From the NCBI RefSeq assembly GCF_000003855.2, contig NW_003101665.1, positions 724,828 through 788,827 of the forward strand: a stretch of DNA of 64,000 nt, written 5' to 3'. Each line of letters opens with the position of its first letter. Positions within the stretch are counted from its first letter, which is position 1. The notes under the pieces were generated by a model. That model saw only the letters and a list, made by a program, of their open reading frames with translations, searched no databases and had not been told where the DNA came from. The translations under genes and the position numbers were made by a program. Shown here one piece after another: positions 60,181-64,000 of this stretch. Source of the DNA: Blastomyces gilchristii SLH14081 (taxonomy: Eukaryota; Ascomycota; Eurotiomycetes; Onygenales; Ajellomycetaceae).

Positions 60181-63100
60181 GATTGTTAACCCGCTGCGGC
60201 CGCTGTGCGACGTTTCAGACCTTAATTAAAGGGTACAGAAGATATTATGGCGAAGTGGTCGCCCGATTGTGAGGATTTACTGTAGGTGCAGATGGCGAAG
60301 TCTAATGTTGGTGCACTCTTTTGACTTCTTGCATTTTCTCCTCCAAATCCTTGGACTACATTTGACGAAAGAGAATTACATTTCGGCCACTGTTTATTCC
60401 AATGGAAGAGGCCAGATCATAACCTCCCAAAATACACCACTACTTTCAGCACGCCGGGTACGGATACTTAAAGCAAGAACTTTCATATATTCTACCACAA
60501 ATTATGATTTTTTCCCACTAAAGGTTCCATATGAATTAGGCCTCCGGTTCTTAATTTGATAATCGAACCGGCCAACCTGATTATCCCTTATTTTGCCATC
60601 TTCCTCAGATGGAGACGCCCGACCGTTTTCCAGGTAGCATTAGAAGTATATGGTCTCCGTCATGCTTGTGGTCTTTTTCTTGACATGGCTGATGCCGAAT
60701 CCAATTTTGACCGGCGTCAGCGAGGTTCTCTAGTGGACGTTAGCGGATGAGAAAAGTTGAATGTGTTCATGCCACCCACGACATTCGCGAGGCTGCCCCG
60801 TTCATAACATAAATCGGCCCATCCCCTGTTGGTCCATCCACTGTACTGTTGATGGAGATGCCAGCTAACCAATATATTCCCTGCCGCGTAATGTCCTAGT
60901 CTGCAAAATGGCGGATGGGCAAATGTTGGCCTCATTTTCAATCTTCCTCATGGGAACACTTGGAGTAGCGATGATAATAATATCTAAAAGTGCTTCAAAC
61001 CCTGGAATATCTCTACATCGTCTCTATGCTGTGCTTTTGGGCTAATTTATGGCACAGAGTCTGATGGCTACACTATACCTTCAGCAGCATGAAGACCTGA
61101 ATAGCTCAATTTTGAGGTTAAAACTCGAAAAAGGTCCCATGTTTGCATAGAAGTTGATTATAGCCTTATTCACAGGGGATGTGATAGCCCATGCCCTTTT
61201 GAACGAGAAGAAACATCGATACCATCATGATTTTCTAGCATAACGATAGGCGTTCCTGCTTCCCGGAGTCATAAATGCTGTTCACCCTTTCCTCCCACAG
61301 CGTGGAACTTCTAGAGGGGCCAAGGTCATGCATGAGTGCAATGGATTGTTCTTTTCCTACTTTCCGCCGCTGTTGCTGATACCAGTGCCGCCCCTCTGTA
61401 CTTCGAGGGGATTGGTGGTTTGACTCCTCCACTGGCCCTTGACCTACCTAGTGAGATGGATGTCCTGGCGACTTCATGGGAATGATCGCATGGTCAATTA
61501 CAACCTACCAGACTTGCCACCTCTGGCCATGATGGGTCAGCGTGAGGTAATGATATCCGCGTCCTCCTTCATTGACCTCACGGTTGTTTTTATCTCTTGA
61601 TTCCCTCAATTTCGGGAAATCCTTTATTATATGTACTAAACTTTCACGTTTCTGTCTATAAACAAGGACATATTTCCCCTAATTTTGTTCTTGACCCAGA
61701 TAGATTAAAAAGCAGGGAGCCTTGATAAACTTTCACAACGGCCTTATAATGTTCTGGAGGAAGACGAACCTCGCAGAATAGGTAAATGTGCACCACTCAA
61801 TTGAAAGCGATGCACCTTGTCTTAACAATACATGCCCCTCTACCTGTGTGTAGAACTCTATATTTATAGACATATGAACGTGTAGCCATGTGCAGATCTT
61901 TCCCTACTACTAATAAATTGAGGTTCAGTTTTATGCCATGAATATGGCCTGTAGAGTTTGTACAACAGGATATATAATTGCCTTAAGGGCCCGCGAATAT
62001 TGTCCTCGAAGAAGCTTACACAGAAAAAATCACATCACTAAATTGTTCCATCAATCCAATAGCTATCTATCTATTTGAGATTCATTCAGTCTGAGAAATC
62101 AGAGTAATTGATTGATAAATAGAACTTGCGGTAAGGGTTTATAAGTCATTATTATTAACATTAAAACTTCAATACTACTGCGTTTCAAAGATATAGCATC
62201 AAAGAAGCCAAAACAAAATTTCTCTCTGAAACTTAGTATCAATCTCGAGAAGAATGGGTTGATTGGGTGGCTGTGATAGTAAATTATCAAAGGAGAAAAC
62301 AGACATAGGACATAAAGGGAAAGAAAAATGCTTACTACGGTAGATAAACAAAGTCAAGCGGGGTTTTTTGCTACTCTATTACCTTCTTCTTTCTTTTGAT
62401 ACCCCCCATTGTATTAGACTGCATTGCCAAATTGATGAAGATGCTGCCTCTATTTAAGTGAGCAGTGAACCCATCTGCCTCTGCTGCAGTATCTCACCGG
62501 ACACCGCTGCGGGAATGTCTAAGCTGATTTTTCAGAGGTTGCTGAAAACTTTGCCATAATCGAGCAAAACTCGCCGTAATCCGCATAGAAGTTGAGGTTC
62601 GGTAGCCAATAATATATGCTTTTAGACGAATGGGAGCCTGGGAGGTGGTTATGCAACTCAACGAAAAATACCTAGGCCTCACGAATACGGAGGATAGAAA
62701 GAGCCAATTGGAATGCGTCTCTTCCATCAAAAACAATAAGTAAAATATCTCCGAATGAGATATGATCTAGTGAGAGGTCAGAAGCACTGGATGAACTTGG
62801 CCTCGCTTGCCCTAGTAAGGTATGTCATTGATGAGTGCAAAAACCTCGATACATGCCTGGAAAAAAAATGTGAGCAAATGAAGTTTTTTTCTCTAAAAAA
62901 TAAGCAGACCCAGGGAGTACAGTAGCTAAGCTTTGTGATATGATGCCAACCAATGCAAGCACTTTTCAAAACATGGCGGCTTGTCATCCTTGCAGGATAA
63001 CCCAAACATGCCAATAGGAGACAAGAAAAGAAGTAAAGGAGGAAAAAGAAAAACTTGCAGAACAGACATCACACATGGTCTTACTCGCGGTTGAACAGGC

Positions 63101-64000
63101 AAGATGAGAGGCAATCCGTGCAAATATAAAATATATTATTTCAAATATCTGTGGTCAGTCATCACAGCTATTGTTTTGCTTGACACAGCCAAACGGCTCA
63201 AAAATGAACCTGCGGATTGATGGTAATCTAAACGAATAAATAGTGTAGTGTCAAGGGCAGATTTGAGAAAGTTCTGATCTATCAACTAACTAACATAAGT
63301 TAGTAGTTACATCAAAAAGTAAAACCTATCGAGTTGAATGGAAGCATATGTTTCGAGACAAGGAGCGTTCTCTCGCACCGATTGGCAGCTTATCCATCCA
63401 CGTAGACAAGGTACTCCTCGTATAGGAACAAGGAACCTTGCGAAGGTTGAGGAGGAAACTTCTATTATTATTTGAGGCGGCGAATTGCGGCTAACTATCC
63501 TGGTACGTATTCTCATCTCAATTCCCTGTTGAGCGCGAAAGCTCCGAGATTTCATTGCTGAGGCTCTGTTTCATCTATTGCCTCTTTTTTTTTTTTCTTT
63601 TCTCGTTCCCCCCAATTGGCATGTCCTTTTGAGATGGATGACATATGTCGAATTTCCCATATCCGAAACAAGCAAGGGGGATGGGTGGGGGTAAGACGCG
63701 CGGAAGATGGAGTGGACGCTAGCATGACGAACACCGAATAAAAAGTGTGGGAGGCTTTGAGAAGAATTAACTTTCTTTTGCATTGTTCTGATTGGGAAAA
63801 AGTCATGTTTAACTGCACCTAAGGATGGCCTCAGGAGTATGGAGGTGAGCGCGTGCAGGGAACAGGCATACGATCCTAGTCTGCGCTGGATGACACTGTA
63901 GGTATTCCGAGAATGTCGAGAGGGCGTGTTCCTAAGAATCACCACGGCCACTTCTGAACCCGATGAAAAGGCAAGCATTGTCTTTCATGATAAGTTACCG
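60181..64000. other. Gene-poor flank, no supported gene
   Basis: 3.8 kb of roughly normal composition. Open frames of 60-135 codons on both strands overlap each other and lack recognisable motifs; no tRNA-like cloverleaf or T-loop (GGTTCGAATCC type) was found. It may hold decayed genes, long UTRs or non-coding RNA that cannot be judged from sequence alone. Confidence 0.4.

Overview
This window looks like a filamentous ascomycete genome, probably a eurotiomycete and perhaps an onygenalean dimorphic fungus. That placement is inference from short spliced genes, large AT-rich isochores packed with Ty3/gypsy elements, and C-to-T mutated repeats. Two compartments meet near 42.6-42.8 kb.

Positions 1-42.6 kb are an AT-rich, almost CpG-free block of nested, mutated transposons. 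Four families can be separated. Family A is a Ty3/gypsy element with 167-bp LTRs and an unusual Arg/Ser-rich ORF downstream of pol. It is present as A1 (1-5609, forward, cut by the window start) and A2 (31709-40441, reverse, complete). Family C is a chromodomain Ty3/gypsy element with LTRs of about 309 bp: C2 (12620-18294) is complete and C1, C3 and C4 are partial. A Tad1-like LINE (9798-12619 plus 18295-about 22060, minus strand) is split by C2. The fourth family is hAT DNA transposons with 506-bp non-autonomous relatives. One hAT element appears to run from 7346 to 40974 with an exact 8-bp target duplication, about 4 kb of its own DNA having been blown up to 33.6 kb by nested insertions. No intact gene was found here. 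At 23.15-23.6 kb there is a short island of normal, unmutated base composition whose identity I could not settle.

Positions 42.8-64 kb have normal composition and ordinary spliced genes. In order these are an APC-family amino-acid/GABA-type permease (minus), an acyl-CoA-binding protein (minus), a CHIP-like TPR/U-box ubiquitin ligase (minus), a broken APH-type phosphotransferase pseudogene (plus), a divergent triosephosphate-isomerase paralogue (minus), an RpiB-family sugar-phosphate isomerase (plus) and a class-2 mitochondrial dihydroorotate dehydrogenase (minus). The TPI-like and RpiB genes are divergently paired, which resembles the tetrulose-phosphate isomerase pair of erythritol catabolism. 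From about 60.2 kb to the end no convincing gene is visible.

Exon boundaries were chosen by eye from GT/AG sites and reading-frame continuity with known family motifs. They are not backed by transcript data.
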